The translations under genes were made by a program, and so were the position numbers. From NCBI GenBank assembly GCA_029061925.1, contig JAIDRE010000034.1:1-60855 (forward strand): DNA of 60,855 bases, given 5' to 3'. The notes beneath the pieces are model-generated. The model was not told the origin of the DNA. It made no database searches and saw nothing but the letters and a program-made list of their open reading frames with translations. Below, piece after piece: positions 27,084 to 36,177 of the stretch. Position 1 is the first letter of the stretch. Each line of letters starts with the position of its first letter. Source of the DNA: Muribaculaceae bacterium (lineage in GTDB: Bacteria > Bacteroidota > Bacteroidia > Bacteroidales > Muribaculaceae).

Positions 27084-28354
27084 ACATCACAATCCACCGT
27101 GGCACCGACCAAATTGGGGGCTGCGTAACTGAATATGAATATAATGGTTGGCGACTGTTTGTCGATTATGGCGAACAGTTGCCGGGTACCCCTAAAACAA
27201 CCCTAAGGATTGACGGTTTGACTTATGGTGATTTGAGCAAAAGCGCTTTGCTTATTACTCATTATCACGGTGATCATATCGGGAACATTTCTGATATTGC
27301 AACAGACATCCCCGTTTATATGGGCTATACCGGATGTGAAATTTACCGCAAACTTCAACGCCGACTTTCCCGAATTCGAGGAGAAGAAGGCAAGAAAGCT
27401 CAAAAAGCATACAACCGTTCGGGATTGATAAACACATTTATTGAGGATGAAGAATTTAAGTTTGGACCATTCTTAATCCACCCCGTAAAAATGGATCACT
27501 CTGCGTATGATGCTTACGGATTCGTTATTTCCGTTGTTGAAGAGGATATTAGAGTTTTTCATACCGGAGATTTCCGTGCTCACGGCTCTATTGGCAAAGA
27601 GTTTTTGAGAACGATCTCGATGTTACCACCTATTGACACAATCGTATGCGAGGCTACAAATATAGAAAGAAGTCAACACGATGCTAATCCCGAATGGAAA
27701 ATAGAACAGCAATTTAAAGCGTTATTCAAGAAAAATAAATTCAATTCTGTTTTCGTCTCATCTACTAATATTGACCGACTTTTTGGTATCTATCGTGCTG
27801 CAGCAGATGCTGGACGAATAGTCTTTATGGATGAATATCAATATGATATCCTCAATTCGGTAATCGGAGAAAACGACTGGCTGAGTAAAGAATCACATAA
27901 AAGAGAGTTTAACAAAGGACTTCCTTTTGTACTCAAACTTGATAAGTTTTCAAGAGATACTCCAAAATTCTTTATTCCCGACAAGCTTTGGCAACTGATT
28001 AAATGGAAAGGATGTGTCTTAATAGCACGGCAATCTGTACAATTTGAATCTCTGATTGAATCATTTAAATATTTAAAAAAATATCTTTCTCAATGGAGAG
28101 GTTATATTGATCCCGATTCTCCTGCTTACAATCCTGCTCTTGCGAGATTATTGGGATCAGACTATAAATATGTACATACTTCAGGTCACGCTGACATTCA
28201 CACTTTAGAGACTCTTTTTGAGAAAATAAACGGAGTAACAAAAATCATACCTATCCATACCGATAATCCAACCAAATTTATGGAGGTTTTCTCACCAAAG
28301 TGGCCGGTATTACTTCTCAAAGACGGTGAAACATATACTTTATCAGGTAAATAA
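27080..28354 (+). CDS. Beta-CASP metallo-beta-lactamase nuclease (RNase J-like)
   Basis: A predicted zinc-dependent nuclease of 424 residues. Metal ligands are visible: H61, H63, D65, H66 in HYHGDH, H140 in the KMDHS motif, D164 in HTGDFRAHG, and the late motifs TSGHAD (H370) and PIHTD (H393). This order matches the beta-CASP subgroup that acts on RNA or DNA. A CEATN motif (about 190) fits the second acid. It lacks the C-terminal domain of housekeeping RNase J (about 550 residues), so it is a shorter, accessory version. It is joined by a 4-base overlap to the PD-(D/E)XK-like gene and is also AT-rich. It ends 26 bases from convergent pgeF. Confidence 0.84.
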   Translation: MNITIHRGTDQIGGCVTEYEYNGWRLFVDYGEQLPGTPKTTLRIDGLTYGDLSKSALLITHYHGDHIGNISDIATDIPVYMGYTGCEIYRKLQRRLSRIRGEEGKKAQKAYNRSGLINTFIEDEEFKFGPFLIHPVKMDHSAYDAYGFVISVVEEDIRVFHTGDFRAHGSIGKEFLRTISMLPPIDTIVCEATNIERSQHDANPEWKIEQQFKALFKKNKFNSVFVSSTNIDRLFGIYRAAADAGRIVFMDEYQYDILNSVIGENDWLSKESHKREFNKGLPFVLKLDKFSRDTPKFFIPDKLWQLIKWKGCVLIARQSVQFESLIESFKYLKKYLSQWRGYIDPDSPAYNPALARLLGSDYKYVHTSGHADIHTLETLFEKINGVTKIIPIHTDNPTKFMEVFSPKWPVLLLKDGETYTLSGK

Positions 28355-28380
28355 CTGAATTTCACAACCGAAATTTCGTT

Positions 28381-29115
28381 TTATCTCCTCATTATAAACG
28401 TGAAAATTCTACCGGACTCTATGCCGAGGGCGCGAGCCGAGAAATAACGTGACTGATTGCATCGGGTGCATTTCTCATTCAAAATCAGGGTTTCGGCTTT
28501 GACTCCTTCATTTTCAAGTTGGCGTTTGACAAAACCGGAGAGGTTAACATGGGGTTTTTCGCCCTCTTGTCGGGTGACAAATTCTTCGGGAAAACATGAG
28601 GCTACTTCTTCGCCGACCTCAAAACAGCACTCCCCTATCGAAGGACCAAAATAGCCCTTGACATTCTCGACTTTTGCACCCATTTCAACCATCTTTTTTA
28701 GCGCATTTACCGCTATTCCCGCGACTGCACCACGCCATCCGGCATGAATCGTCGCAATAACTCCGGCAACTTCATCAAACAATACGACAGGCACACAGTC
28801 AGCCGTATTTATACCGATTACAACATTCTTTAATCGGGTCACAATCGCGTCATAGCCATATCGTTGTTCAGCCGGCAATCCGACTTGTTTAAGCACATAG
28901 ACATCAGCCGAATGAGTCTGCCTGCATTGTACGATTTCATCCATGCCAACTCCACAAAATTCGACAAGATGTCGACGACATTCCTCAACACGAGACGAAT
29001 CGTCGCCCGTATAATCACAAACTGAGAAACCGTCGTAGGGAATCTCGGCATTCAAGCAGTCACGCACACTGTTACCAGCCAATATCGAGTCGTTTCTATA
29101 CAATTCAAACATCAT
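28381..29115 (-). CDS. pgeF: Peptidoglycan editing factor PgeF (YfiH, laccase-domain)
   Basis: Family members remove wrongly built peptidoglycan precursors, and some show purine nucleoside phosphorylase or polyphenol oxidase activity. About 244 residues. The zinc ligands are visible: His in CRQTHSADV, Cys in NTADCVPV and His in TIHAGWRG. The start is taken at the ATG pair 29110-29115. A longer in-frame reading from a TTG at 29193 lies upstream of the promoter and would add a hydrophobic stretch that the family lacks. The transcript leader would be only 3-8 nt. Confidence 0.92.
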   Translation of the reverse strand: MMFELYRNDSILAGNSVRDCLNAEIPYDGFSVCDYTGDDSSRVEECRRHLVEFCGVGMDEIVQCRQTHSADVYVLKQVGLPAEQRYGYDAIVTRLKNVVIGINTADCVPVVLFDEVAGVIATIHAGWRGAVAGIAVNALKKMVEMGAKVENVKGYFGPSIGECCFEVGEEVASCFPEEFVTRQEGEKPHVNLSGFVKRQLENEGVKAETLILNEKCTRCNQSRYFSARALGIESGRIFTFIMRR

Positions 29116-29122
29116 AACAAAA

Positions 29123-29153
29123 CAAAGGTAGCACAAAAACGACAATAAAACAA
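29123..29153 (-). promoter_or_regulatory. Predicted pgeF promoter
   Basis: TACCTTTG (29123-29130) with a TTG (29151-29153) 20 nt away on the minus strand. It sits within 10 nt of the ATG and decides the choice of start. Confidence 0.75.
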
Positions 29154-29187
29154 GATGGTGAGCCAAATATGTGTTGACCCACCATCT
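29153..29187 (-). terminator. Terminator after the winged-helix gene
   Basis: 8-bp stem AGATGGTG/CACCATCT (29153-29160 with 29180-29187), then a T-rich run on the minus strand. It abuts the -33 box of the pgeF promoter. Confidence 0.7.
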
Positions 29188-29210
29188 ATGCAATAAGTTT
29201 TATCTGAGGA

Positions 29211-29423
29211 TTAGCGTGCGAGAGAAAAGATATAATCTTTATCATCTTCGGGATTTTCATTGATAACAATTTTACCCTCGCGTGCGAGCCAGCCGATTGC
29301 TGCATAAACTTCTTTGTCTTTAAGTTTAGAGATTTTTTTGAGTTGTTTTAGCCCGAGAGCGTCAGCTTCGTTAAGCGCACTCCAAACCGAGCCGGCCCAA
29401 AGGCCAATTTGTTCGTTGTTCAT
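29211..29423 (-). CDS. Small winged helix-turn-helix protein (DUF2582-like)
   Basis: About 70 residues from the ATG at 29423. The pattern LWAGSVWSAL, then a helix-turn-helix of LKQLKKISKLKDKEVYAAIGWLAR in short segments, then a wing of KIVINENP and DYIFSL, fits the winged-helix family common in Bacteroidota. Its regulatory target is unknown. A longer in-frame reading to 29465 starts with a non-ATG codon and is not needed. Confidence 0.8.
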   Translation of the reverse strand: MNNEQIGLWAGSVWSALNEADALGLKQLKKISKLKDKEVYAAIGWLAREGKIVINENPEDDKDYIFSLAR

Positions 29424-29534
29424 GATTTTTATTATTTTGTTAGACAATATATAATTAAAATACAATGAATTAGGATTTGGTTTAAAATCATGGTGTTATT
29501 TATACTTTTTTAAACCTTACCCCCTATAAACGCC

Positions 29535-29564
29535 TAACGCACCACTTTGTCAAGCAGTGCGTTA
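29535..29564 (-). terminator. Hairpin after the 63-residue membrane protein gene
   Basis: Perfect 8-bp stem TAACGCAC/GTGCGTTA (29535-29542 with 29557-29564). No clear T-tract follows, so termination is uncertain. Confidence 0.4.
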
Positions 29565-29627
29565 CTCGAGATGACCATTTCAAATCATCTACATTTATCT
29601 AATCATAATTTTCCTGTACCAAATTTA

Positions 29628-29819
29628 TTACAACATATTAGCGAGAGGGAGTGCAAATTGAGCAACATCAGTATCACCCCAAAGGTCAGCCATTGTCAGC
29701 CAAACAATAAGGAGGATAATCAAGATTATCGCACCAATTGATGCCCAAAGCGAGATTGATCTGCGACGTTCTCTTCTGTGGTCGCCGTGATCGTGTAAGT
29801 CATTTCTGCGATTGCTCAT
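29628..29819 (-). CDS. Small single-pass membrane protein (63 residues)
   Basis: Hypothetical protein with a cytoplasmic-type N-terminus rich in Arg, His and Asp (about 1-22), one strong transmembrane helix (about 25-44, ending IVWLTMADLW) and a short polar tail. The basic N-terminus puts that end inside by the positive-inside rule. I cannot name a family. Coding status rests on the coherent topology, the ATG and its clean position between neighbours. Confidence 0.6.
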   Translation of the reverse strand: MSNRRNDLHDHGDHRRERRRSISLWASIGAIILIILLIVWLTMADLWGDTDVAQFALPLANML

Positions 29820-30005
29820 AAATAATATAGTTAAATAGTGAAACTTCGTTTTGTGTTATATCATTATAACGCTCCAGCTTCCAAAATGTTTAAACAAAAT
29901 CAATATCCACACCAAAAAATCGCATATTCCACTCTCAAACTCTTGCAGGTTTACAGAATTATCCCGAAATTTGCTTTAAAGAAATTAAACCATAAAATTG
30001 TAATC

Positions 30006-30833
30006 ATGTCACAGAAAATTGAATGGAAAACCATCAAGGAATATGAGGATATTCTTTTCCAATTTCACGAAGGAATTGCTAAAATCACCATAAACCGTCC
30101 CGAAGTATATAACGCTTTCCGTCCTCAAACCAACTTTGAGATGCTCGATGCAATGGCTTATTGCCGCGAGACACCTGAAGTCGGAGTAGTTGTGTTGACC
30201 GGTATCGGCGACAAAGCATTCTGCTCGGGCGGCGACCAACGAGTTAAAGGCGTCGGTGGCTACATCGACTCAAACGGTGTTCCCCGTCTCAACGTCCTCG
30301 ATCTTCACAAGGCAATCCGCTCAATCCCCAAGCCTGTCATCGCCATGGTTAACGGCTATGCTATTGGTGGTGGTAACGTCCTCCAAGTTGTCTGTGACCT
30401 TACAATTGCCAGCGAAAACGCCCGTTTTGGTCAAACCGGACCTAAAGTCGGAAGTTTTGATGCAGGATTTGGCTCGTCATATCTCGCACGTTGCGTCGGA
30501 CAGAAAAAAGCGCGTGAAATTTGGTTCCTCTGCCGTCAATACACCGCTCAGGAGGCACTCGACATGGGTATGATTAACAAAGTCGTTCCCCTCGAACAAC
30601 TCGAAGAAGAAACTGTTGACTGGTGCAAGACAATACTCAGCCGCAGTCCGATGGCTATCCGCATGATTAAACGTGCGCTCAACGCCGAACTCGACGGACA
30701 GCGCGGTATGATGGAATTTGCCGGTGACGCAACATTGATGTATTACCTCATGGCTGAAGCCCAGGAAGGCAAAAACGCATTCCTCGAAAAACGCGACCCC
30801 GATTTCGGTCAGTTTACCAAATTCCCAGGTTAA
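30006..30833 (+). CDS. menB: 1,4-dihydroxy-2-naphthoyl-CoA synthase
   Basis: Closes the second ring of menaquinone by converting o-succinylbenzoyl-CoA to dihydroxynaphthoyl-CoA. About 275 residues from the ATG at 30006; the frame is open further upstream but MenB homology begins here ([12 protein letters not shown]). Crotonase-fold motifs: FCSGGDQRV for the CoA pocket and oxyanion hole, [12 protein letters not shown], and the MenB-specific [14 protein letters not shown] and [12 protein letters not shown]. The stop overlaps the menC start by one base (TAATG). Confidence 0.95.
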   Translation: MSQKIEWKTIKEYEDILFQFHEGIAKITINRPEVYNAFRPQTNFEMLDAMAYCRETPEVGVVVLTGIGDKAFCSGGDQRVKGVGGYIDSNGVPRLNVLDLHKAIRSIPKPVIAMVNGYAIGGGNVLQVVCDLTIASENARFGQTGPKVGSFDAGFGSSYLARCVGQKKAREIWFLCRQYTAQEALDMGMINKVVPLEQLEEETVDWCKTILSRSPMAIRMIKRALNAELDGQRGMMEFAGDATLMYYLMAEAQEGKNAFLEKRDPDFGQFTKFPG

Positions 30834-31843
30834 TGCTCAAAGCCCACATATTCCCCTATCGACTTCAATTCAAGGAAGCCGCCACTACGTCACGTTCCAC
30901 CATGCTCGACAAAGAGACCTGGTTTATCAAGCTAACTGACGAGACTGACGGCAGCCGCGGCATTGGAGAAATACCTATTTTTCGCGGACTCAGCGCCGAA
31001 GACACGCCTGATTTCACATCGGCACTCCTCAAGTTTGGCGAGAATTTCGATCTTGATAATATACCTGAAATGAGTTCGGTCAAATTTGGAGTTGAAAGTG
31101 CTTTGTCTGATATGTCTCTGCGTCAAAAACAGATTACTGCCCCTTTCAGTTACCGAATTAACGGTTTGATTTGGATGGGAAGCAAGGAGGAAATGTATCG
31201 TCGCATCTGTGAAAAACTTGATAACGGTTTCAAATGCCTGAAACTCAAAATCGGTGGAATCGACTTTGAAAACGAGCTTGATTTACTTAGATTTATCCGC
31301 TCTAAATTTTCAGCCGATACTCTCGAACTGCGACTTGATGCCAATGGTTCATTTTCTCCCGAAAATGCGCTTGAACGACTGTCAAGACTCTCAAAATTTG
31401 AGATTCATTCAATAGAGCAGCCGATCAAGCAGAAGCAGCTCGAAGCAATGGCTCGTATAGTCGAAAAATCACCAATCGCCATCGCCCTGGACGAGGAGCT
31501 TATCGGAACATGGGACGACACGCAACGTGCCGAAGTTCTCGATACCGTAAAACCGCACTACATCATCCTCAAACCGGCGTTATGTGGTGGTTTTGAATCG
31601 GCTGACCGTTGGATTAAACTCGCGACCGATCGAAAAATAGGATGGTGGGCGACCTCGGCTCTCGAATCAAATGTCGGATTGACAGCTATAGCTTTGTGGC
31701 TTAGAAAATATAATGTTACGATGCCACAAGGACTTGGCACCGGCGCACTATACACCAATAATGTCGATTCGCCACTCTATCTTGATGGCGAAAATCTCAT
31801 TTTTGACCCATCAAAACCGCTTCCCGAACTCCCCGCACAATGA
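30833..31843 (+). CDS. menC: o-Succinylbenzoate synthase
   Basis: Dehydrates the MenH/MenD product to o-succinylbenzoate. Enolase-superfamily pattern in 336 residues: the KxK catalytic lysines in CLKLKIGG, metal ligands at LRLDANG (Asp), SIEQPI (Glu) and ALDEEL (Asp), and the last lysine in ILKPALCGG. It is tightly coupled to menB before it and menE after it, which supports MenC over other enolase-family dehydratases. Confidence 0.92.
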   Translation: MLKAHIFPYRLQFKEAATTSRSTMLDKETWFIKLTDETDGSRGIGEIPIFRGLSAEDTPDFTSALLKFGENFDLDNIPEMSSVKFGVESALSDMSLRQKQITAPFSYRINGLIWMGSKEEMYRRICEKLDNGFKCLKLKIGGIDFENELDLLRFIRSKFSADTLELRLDANGSFSPENALERLSRLSKFEIHSIEQPIKQKQLEAMARIVEKSPIAIALDEELIGTWDDTQRAEVLDTVKPHYIILKPALCGGFESADRWIKLATDRKIGWWATSALESNVGLTAIALWLRKYNVTMPQGLGTGALYTNNVDSPLYLDGENLIFDPSKPLPELPAQ

Positions 31844-32808
31844 AACTGATTGAATCGACACAGCTTGCCAATCGTTTCATTGAGCAATGGAACGACTCTA
31901 ATGACCACATCATTGCCCACACCTCAGGCTCAACAGGCAAACCAAAGGAAATCAAGCTGTTAAAAAGCGATATGATTGAGTCGGCTCGTGCGACCTGCCG
32001 ATTTTTCAATATTGACAAAAACTCTGTTCTCGTTTCGCCATTGTCAGCCGACTATATTGCCGGTAAAATGATGATTATCAGGTCTATTGTCAGCGATGCC
32101 ACACTCGCGATGACTGAACCGTCAAACCATCCCGACCTGAAACGATTTGACAAAATCGACCTGCTACCGGTCGTTCCGTCACAAGTCGATGCTATCCTTG
32201 CCGACCCTTTAAACGTCAATCGAATCAATCACTTGCTTGTCGGTGGTGGTAAAACTGATGAATCACTCGAAAAGCGAATTGCACAATCCGGTATCGACGC
32301 TTGGGCATCATACGGAATGACCGAAACGTGTAGTCACGTTGCAGTCCGCCGACTTGGTGACCCGGATTCATGTTACCACGCTCTTCCCGGAATCACTTTC
32401 TCAATCGATTCAGACAGCTGCCTTGCAATTCACTCCGATAACTTTTCGTGGAAATCACTGCAGACCAACGACATTGTCGAACTCGTTGACAACCAATCTT
32501 TTCGATGGCTCGGACGTCGCGATAACGTCATTAATTCGGGTGGAATCAAAATCATTCCCGAAGTCGTTGAGCAAAAAATTTCACATATAATTGATGTGCC
32601 GTTCTATATTGTCGGACGACCTGACCCAAAGTGGAGCGAAGCCGTAATACTTTACTTAGAGTCAGAGCAAACTCTTGACACCAAAATACTTGCTGACGAA
32701 ATATCTAAAACGCTCTCACCCTACGAGCGACCCAAAGAAATTGTAGTCGTCAGACAGTTTGAACGCACCTCATCAAATAAAATCAAGCGCAAAATCATCG
32801 GTAGCTGA
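31840..32808 (+). CDS. menE: o-Succinylbenzoate-CoA ligase (AMP-binding)
   Basis: Activates o-succinylbenzoate with ATP and CoA. The 322 residues form a short acyl-adenylate enzyme: the P-loop-like AHTSGSTGKPKEI, the YGMTETCSH motif, the RRDNVINSGGIKI hinge region and the catalytic Lys in SSNKIKRK near the C-terminus. It is shorter than E. coli MenE (about 450), as is usual in Bacteroidota. It overlaps menC by 4 bases. Confidence 0.9.
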   Translation: MKLIESTQLANRFIEQWNDSNDHIIAHTSGSTGKPKEIKLLKSDMIESARATCRFFNIDKNSVLVSPLSADYIAGKMMIIRSIVSDATLAMTEPSNHPDLKRFDKIDLLPVVPSQVDAILADPLNVNRINHLLVGGGKTDESLEKRIAQSGIDAWASYGMTETCSHVAVRRLGDPDSCYHALPGITFSIDSDSCLAIHSDNFSWKSLQTNDIVELVDNQSFRWLGRRDNVINSGGIKIIPEVVEQKISHIIDVPFYIVGRPDPKWSEAVILYLESEQTLDTKILADEISKTLSPYERPKEIVVVRQFERTSSNKIKRKIIGS

Positions 32809-32819
32809 ATGATTTTCAC

Positions 32820-32827
32820 TAACTTTG
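32820..32827 (+). promoter_or_regulatory. Possible prfA -7 box
   Basis: TAACTTTG 18 bases before the prfA ATG. No clear TTG upstream. Confidence 0.55.
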
Positions 32828-32845
32828 CACTATAAAATCTAAAAT

Positions 32846-33955
32846 ATGTCAGACAATTCACTGTTATCGAGACTTGACGGCATCGAAGCCCGCTTTGAAG
32901 AGGTATCTACATTAGTTACCGATCCCGAGGTAATTGCCGATATGAAGCGATATGTCAAGCTCACCAAAGAATATAAAGAGCTTGAAAAGCTTGTTGAAAC
33001 CACGCGAAAATATCGCGATATGCTTGGCAATATCGACGAGGCACGTCAAATACTCGAAACCGAAAATGACTCCGAAATGAAAGCGATGGCTCGCGAACAA
33101 CTCGACTCAGCCACAGCCGCTCTACCCGAACTCGAAGAGCAAATCAAGATACTACTCATACCCGCTGATCCCGAAGATTCTAAAAATGCGATTGTAGAAA
33201 TCCGCGGCGGTACAGGTGGCGACGAAGCCGCCATATTTGCCGGTGACCTTTTCAAAATGTACACCCGCTACTGCGAGTCAAAGGGTTGGACAGTTGCTGT
33301 CACCTCATTTAACGAAGGTACAGCCGGCGGTTACAAGGAAATCGTGTTTGCCGTGTCGGGCGACAACGTCTATGGCACGTTAAAATATGAGAGTGGCGTT
33401 CACCGCGTGCAACGTGTCCCGGCTACCGAGACACAAGGTCGTGTCCACACCTCAGCCGCCACTGTTGCAGTACTCCCCGAAGCCGAAGAATTTGATGTAG
33501 AAATCAACGAAGGCGAAATCAAGTGGGACACATTCCGAAGCGGTGGTGCCGGTGGTCAGAACGTCAACAAGGTTGAATCGGGCGTACGTCTTCGCTACAT
33601 GTGGAAAAATCCCGTAACCGGCACTACAGAAGAAATTTTGATTGAGTGTACCGAAACCCGCGACCAGCCCAAGAACAAGGAACGCGCACTCAGCCGACTC
33701 CGCACGTTCATCTACGACCGCGAGCACCAAAAATATATGGACGATATCGCTTCACGTCGTAAAACGATGGTGTCAACAGGTGACCGTTCAGCAAAAATCC
33801 GCACCTATAACTATCCACAGGGACGCATCACCGACCACCGCATCAACTACACCATCTATAACCTTCAGGCATTTGTTGATGGCGACATTCAAGACTGTAT
33901 CGATCAGTTGATTATCGCTGAAAATGCCGAGAAACTTAAAGAAGCTCAACTTTGA
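32846..33955 (+). CDS. prfA: Peptide chain release factor 1
   Basis: Releases the finished peptide at UAA and UAG codons. 369 residues. The peptidyl-hydrolysis motif GGQ lies in SGGAGGQNVNKVES, and the codon-recognition region PATE (RF1 has PxT-type motif) in VQRVPATETQGR. The final region with RTYNYPQGRITDHR is typical. An upstream promoter and the 22-base gap to pyrF suggest a two-gene transcript. Confidence 0.97.
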   Translation: MSDNSLLSRLDGIEARFEEVSTLVTDPEVIADMKRYVKLTKEYKELEKLVETTRKYRDMLGNIDEARQILETENDSEMKAMAREQLDSATAALPELEEQIKILLIPADPEDSKNAIVEIRGGTGGDEAAIFAGDLFKMYTRYCESKGWTVAVTSFNEGTAGGYKEIVFAVSGDNVYGTLKYESGVHRVQRVPATETQGRVHTSAATVAVLPEAEEFDVEINEGEIKWDTFRSGGAGGQNVNKVESGVRLRYMWKNPVTGTTEEILIECTETRDQPKNKERALSRLRTFIYDREHQKYMDDIASRRKTMVSTGDRSAKIRTYNYPQGRITDHRINYTIYNLQAFVDGDIQDCIDQLIIAENAEKLKEAQL

Positions 33956-33977
33956 TAATAACTAAAATAAAATAGAT

Positions 33978-34790
33978 ATGACACGCAAAGAACTCGTTGA
34001 ACAGATTATGAAGAAACGCTCGTTTCTATGTGTTGGTCTCGACACCGATATCAAGAAAATCCCTGAGCATCTGCTTGACACCGAAGACCCGATTTTTGAA
34101 TTTAACAAAGCAATCATCGACGCGACATCGCCCTATTGTGTAGCCTACAAACCCAATCTCGCTTTTTATGAAGCACTTGGCGCCAAAGGTCAACTCGCGC
34201 TCGAAAAGACAGTTGCTTATCTCAAAAAGAACTATCCCGAACAATTTATAATTGCCGATGCAAAACGTGGCGACATCGGTAATACTTCAAAACTCTATGC
34301 ACGTTCATTCTTTGAATATCTCGATGTTGACGCTGTTACGGTTGCTCCCTACATGGGCGAAGACAGTGTGACACCATTCCTCGGCTACGAAGGCAAATGG
34401 GTTATCCTCCTTGCCTTGACCTCAAACAAAGGCAGCCACGACTTCCAGCTCATCCGCGATGAAAACGGCACTCCCCTCTTTGAATCAGTCATCAAAAAAT
34501 CGCAGGAATGGGCTTCAACCGACGAAATGATGTATGTTGTTGGTGCAACCCAAGGCAAAATGTTTGAAGACATCCGCCGAGTAGCACCCAAGAGCTTCCT
34601 CCTCGTCCCCGGGGTTGGCGCACAAGGCGGTAGCCTCGAAGAAGTTTGTCGCTACGGCATGATTGACGATTGCGGACTCCTCGTAAACTCGTCACGCGGC
34701 ATCATCTACGCTTCAACAGGCACAGACTTCGCTGAAGTTGCCGGTACCGAAGCAAAGAAACTCCGCGACCAAATGGATGCGCTACTATAA
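33978..34790 (+). CDS. pyrF: Orotidine 5-phosphate decarboxylase
   Basis: Last step of UMP synthesis. The 270 residues are of the longer type 2 (bacterial/fungal-like) subfamily. The catalytic Lys-Asp pair lies in [12 protein letters not shown] (about 91-102), substrate binding in FLCVGLDTD, and the phosphate-loop region in [11 protein letters not shown]. It ends before a bidirectional terminator that also serves lpdA. Confidence 0.95.
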   Translation: MTRKELVEQIMKKRSFLCVGLDTDIKKIPEHLLDTEDPIFEFNKAIIDATSPYCVAYKPNLAFYEALGAKGQLALEKTVAYLKKNYPEQFIIADAKRGDIGNTSKLYARSFFEYLDVDAVTVAPYMGEDSVTPFLGYEGKWVILLALTSNKGSHDFQLIRDENGTPLFESVIKKSQEWASTDEMMYVVGATQGKMFEDIRRVAPKSFLLVPGVGAQGGSLEEVCRYGMIDDCGLLVNSSRGIIYASTGTDFAEVAGTEAKKLRDQMDALL

Positions 34791-34815
34791 GCACATTATA
34801 ATATTATATAAATGA

Positions 34816-34843
34816 AAAAAGTCCGGCATATACCGGACTTTTT
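34816..34843. terminator. Bidirectional terminator between pyrF and lpdA
   Basis: Perfect 11-bp stem (34816-34826 with 34833-34843), A-tract before and T-tract after, between convergent genes. Confidence 0.9.
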
Positions 34844-34863
34844 CTTTTATAAGTAAAATTTGT

Positions 34864-36177
34864 TTACAACATTCGGGCGGCTTGTTGAACAGCTTCACCG
34901 AGAGTTGGATGACCATGGATTGTGTCTGCAATTGCATCGACAGTCAGTCCGGTTGCCATTGCAAGAGCCACTTCCTGAATTAGGTCAGCTGCATGAGGTC
35001 CACAGATGTGACATCCGATGATATGACGTGTTTCAGTGTTGACTATCATCTTGACAAGTCCGTCACTCTCGTTCATTGCAAGCGCCTTTCCATTAGCACG
35101 GAATAGAGCCTTAGCCGATTGGTACGGGAGTCCCTGCTCCTTGCACTGTTCCTCGGTCAACCCGACCATTGCGCATTCGGGAGTAGTGAACACAGCCGAT
35201 GGCACAACATTGAGGTCAACCTTTTTGCCAAGCACACGGCGTCCCTGAGCCGATGCTGCATGTGCGAGCATACAGCGTCCGTTCACATCACCGATAGCAT
35301 AGATGCCTTCAACCGAGGTCATCATATTGTCATCGACTTCGATACCGCGACGTCCGACAGCGATACCGGTCTTGTCAATTCCTTCGGGAAGTACAGGACG
35401 ACGACCGACAGCCATAACAACCATATCAGAAGTTACTTCGGCTTGTTTACCCTTTGCTTCATAAACAACAGTTTTGTCGGATTTGATTTCGGTCACAGCA
35501 GCCGATGTTATGATATTTATTCCTCGTTTTGAAAGAGCCGTTTTCAGGCGTTTCGAGATGTCTTTATCAAACGGAGGAAGTATTTCCTTACAATATTCGA
35601 TAACCGTTACCTTGACGTTGAACGCATTGAGAATCGATGCAAATTCCATACCTATGACTCCCCCGCCAATGATTGTAACATTTTCGGGGAACGAAGTCAT
35701 CGAAAGCAAGCGATCGCTGTCAACTGCCAACTCTGCGCCCGGTATAGGCAAGCGAGCCGGAGCCGATCCTGTCGCAATGATTATCTTCGGGGCTGTATAG
35801 CTCTCATCCCCTACTACAACGATGCGCGGTTCAACAAATTTGGCTTCGCCACGAACGACAGTGCAACGTGATAGCGCCATTTCAACGCCTTCTCTAAGTT
35901 GTGCAACCACATTGTCTTTGCGAGTTGCAGCAGCTTCATAGTTAAGGGTAACACCGTTGACATCAACACCATACGACGCTGCTTCTTTGACATCGAGAGC
36001 AACCTGAGCCGAACGGCAGAGTGCCTTTGTCGGAATACAACCACGGTTAAGACAGGTTCCGCCAAGTTCACCACGTTCAATGATTACAACATTGAGACCC
36101 TCGGCAGCAGCCTCGGCGGCTGTTTCATAGCCACCGGGACCGGCTCCGATTATAATAAGGTCAGCCTGATTCATCAT
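34864..36177 (-). CDS. lpdA: Dihydrolipoyl dehydrogenase (L-protein)
   Basis: Reoxidises dihydrolipoyl groups of GcvH with NAD+. FAD-binding GAGPGGYETA (11-20), redox disulfide C42/C47 in GGTCLNRGCIPTKA, NAD-binding GGGVIGMEFA, a second FAD stretch (YAIGDVNG) and the C-terminal His-Glu pair in HGHPTLGE. At 437 residues it is slightly short for the family, but no motif is missing. It overlaps the gcvPB stop, which assigns it to the glycine cleavage complex although it could also serve 2-oxoacid dehydrogenases. Confidence 0.95.
   Translation of the reverse strand: MMNQADLIIIGAGPGGYETAAEAAAEGLNVVIIERGELGGTCLNRGCIPTKALCRSAQVALDVKEAASYGVDVNGVTLNYEAAATRKDNVVAQLREGVEMALSRCTVVRGEAKFVEPRIVVVGDESYTAPKIIIATGSAPARLPIPGAELAVDSDRLLSMTSFPENVTIIGGGVIGMEFASILNAFNVKVTVIEYCKEILPPFDKDISKRLKTALSKRGINIITSAAVTEIKSDKTVVYEAKGKQAEVTSDMVVMAVGRRPVLPEGIDKTGIAVGRRGIEVDDNMMTSVEGIYAIGDVNGRCMLAHAASAQGRRVLGKKVDLNVVPSAVFTTPECAMVGLTEEQCKEQGLPYQSAKALFRANGKALAMNESDGLVKMIVNTETRHIIGCHICGPHAADLIQEVALAMATGLTVDAIADTIHGHPTLGEAVQQAARML

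Noticed and set aside
28381..29193. Longer PgeF start with a hydrophobic N-terminus
   Set aside because: The non-ATG start lies upstream of the promoter and gives an extension unlike the family.
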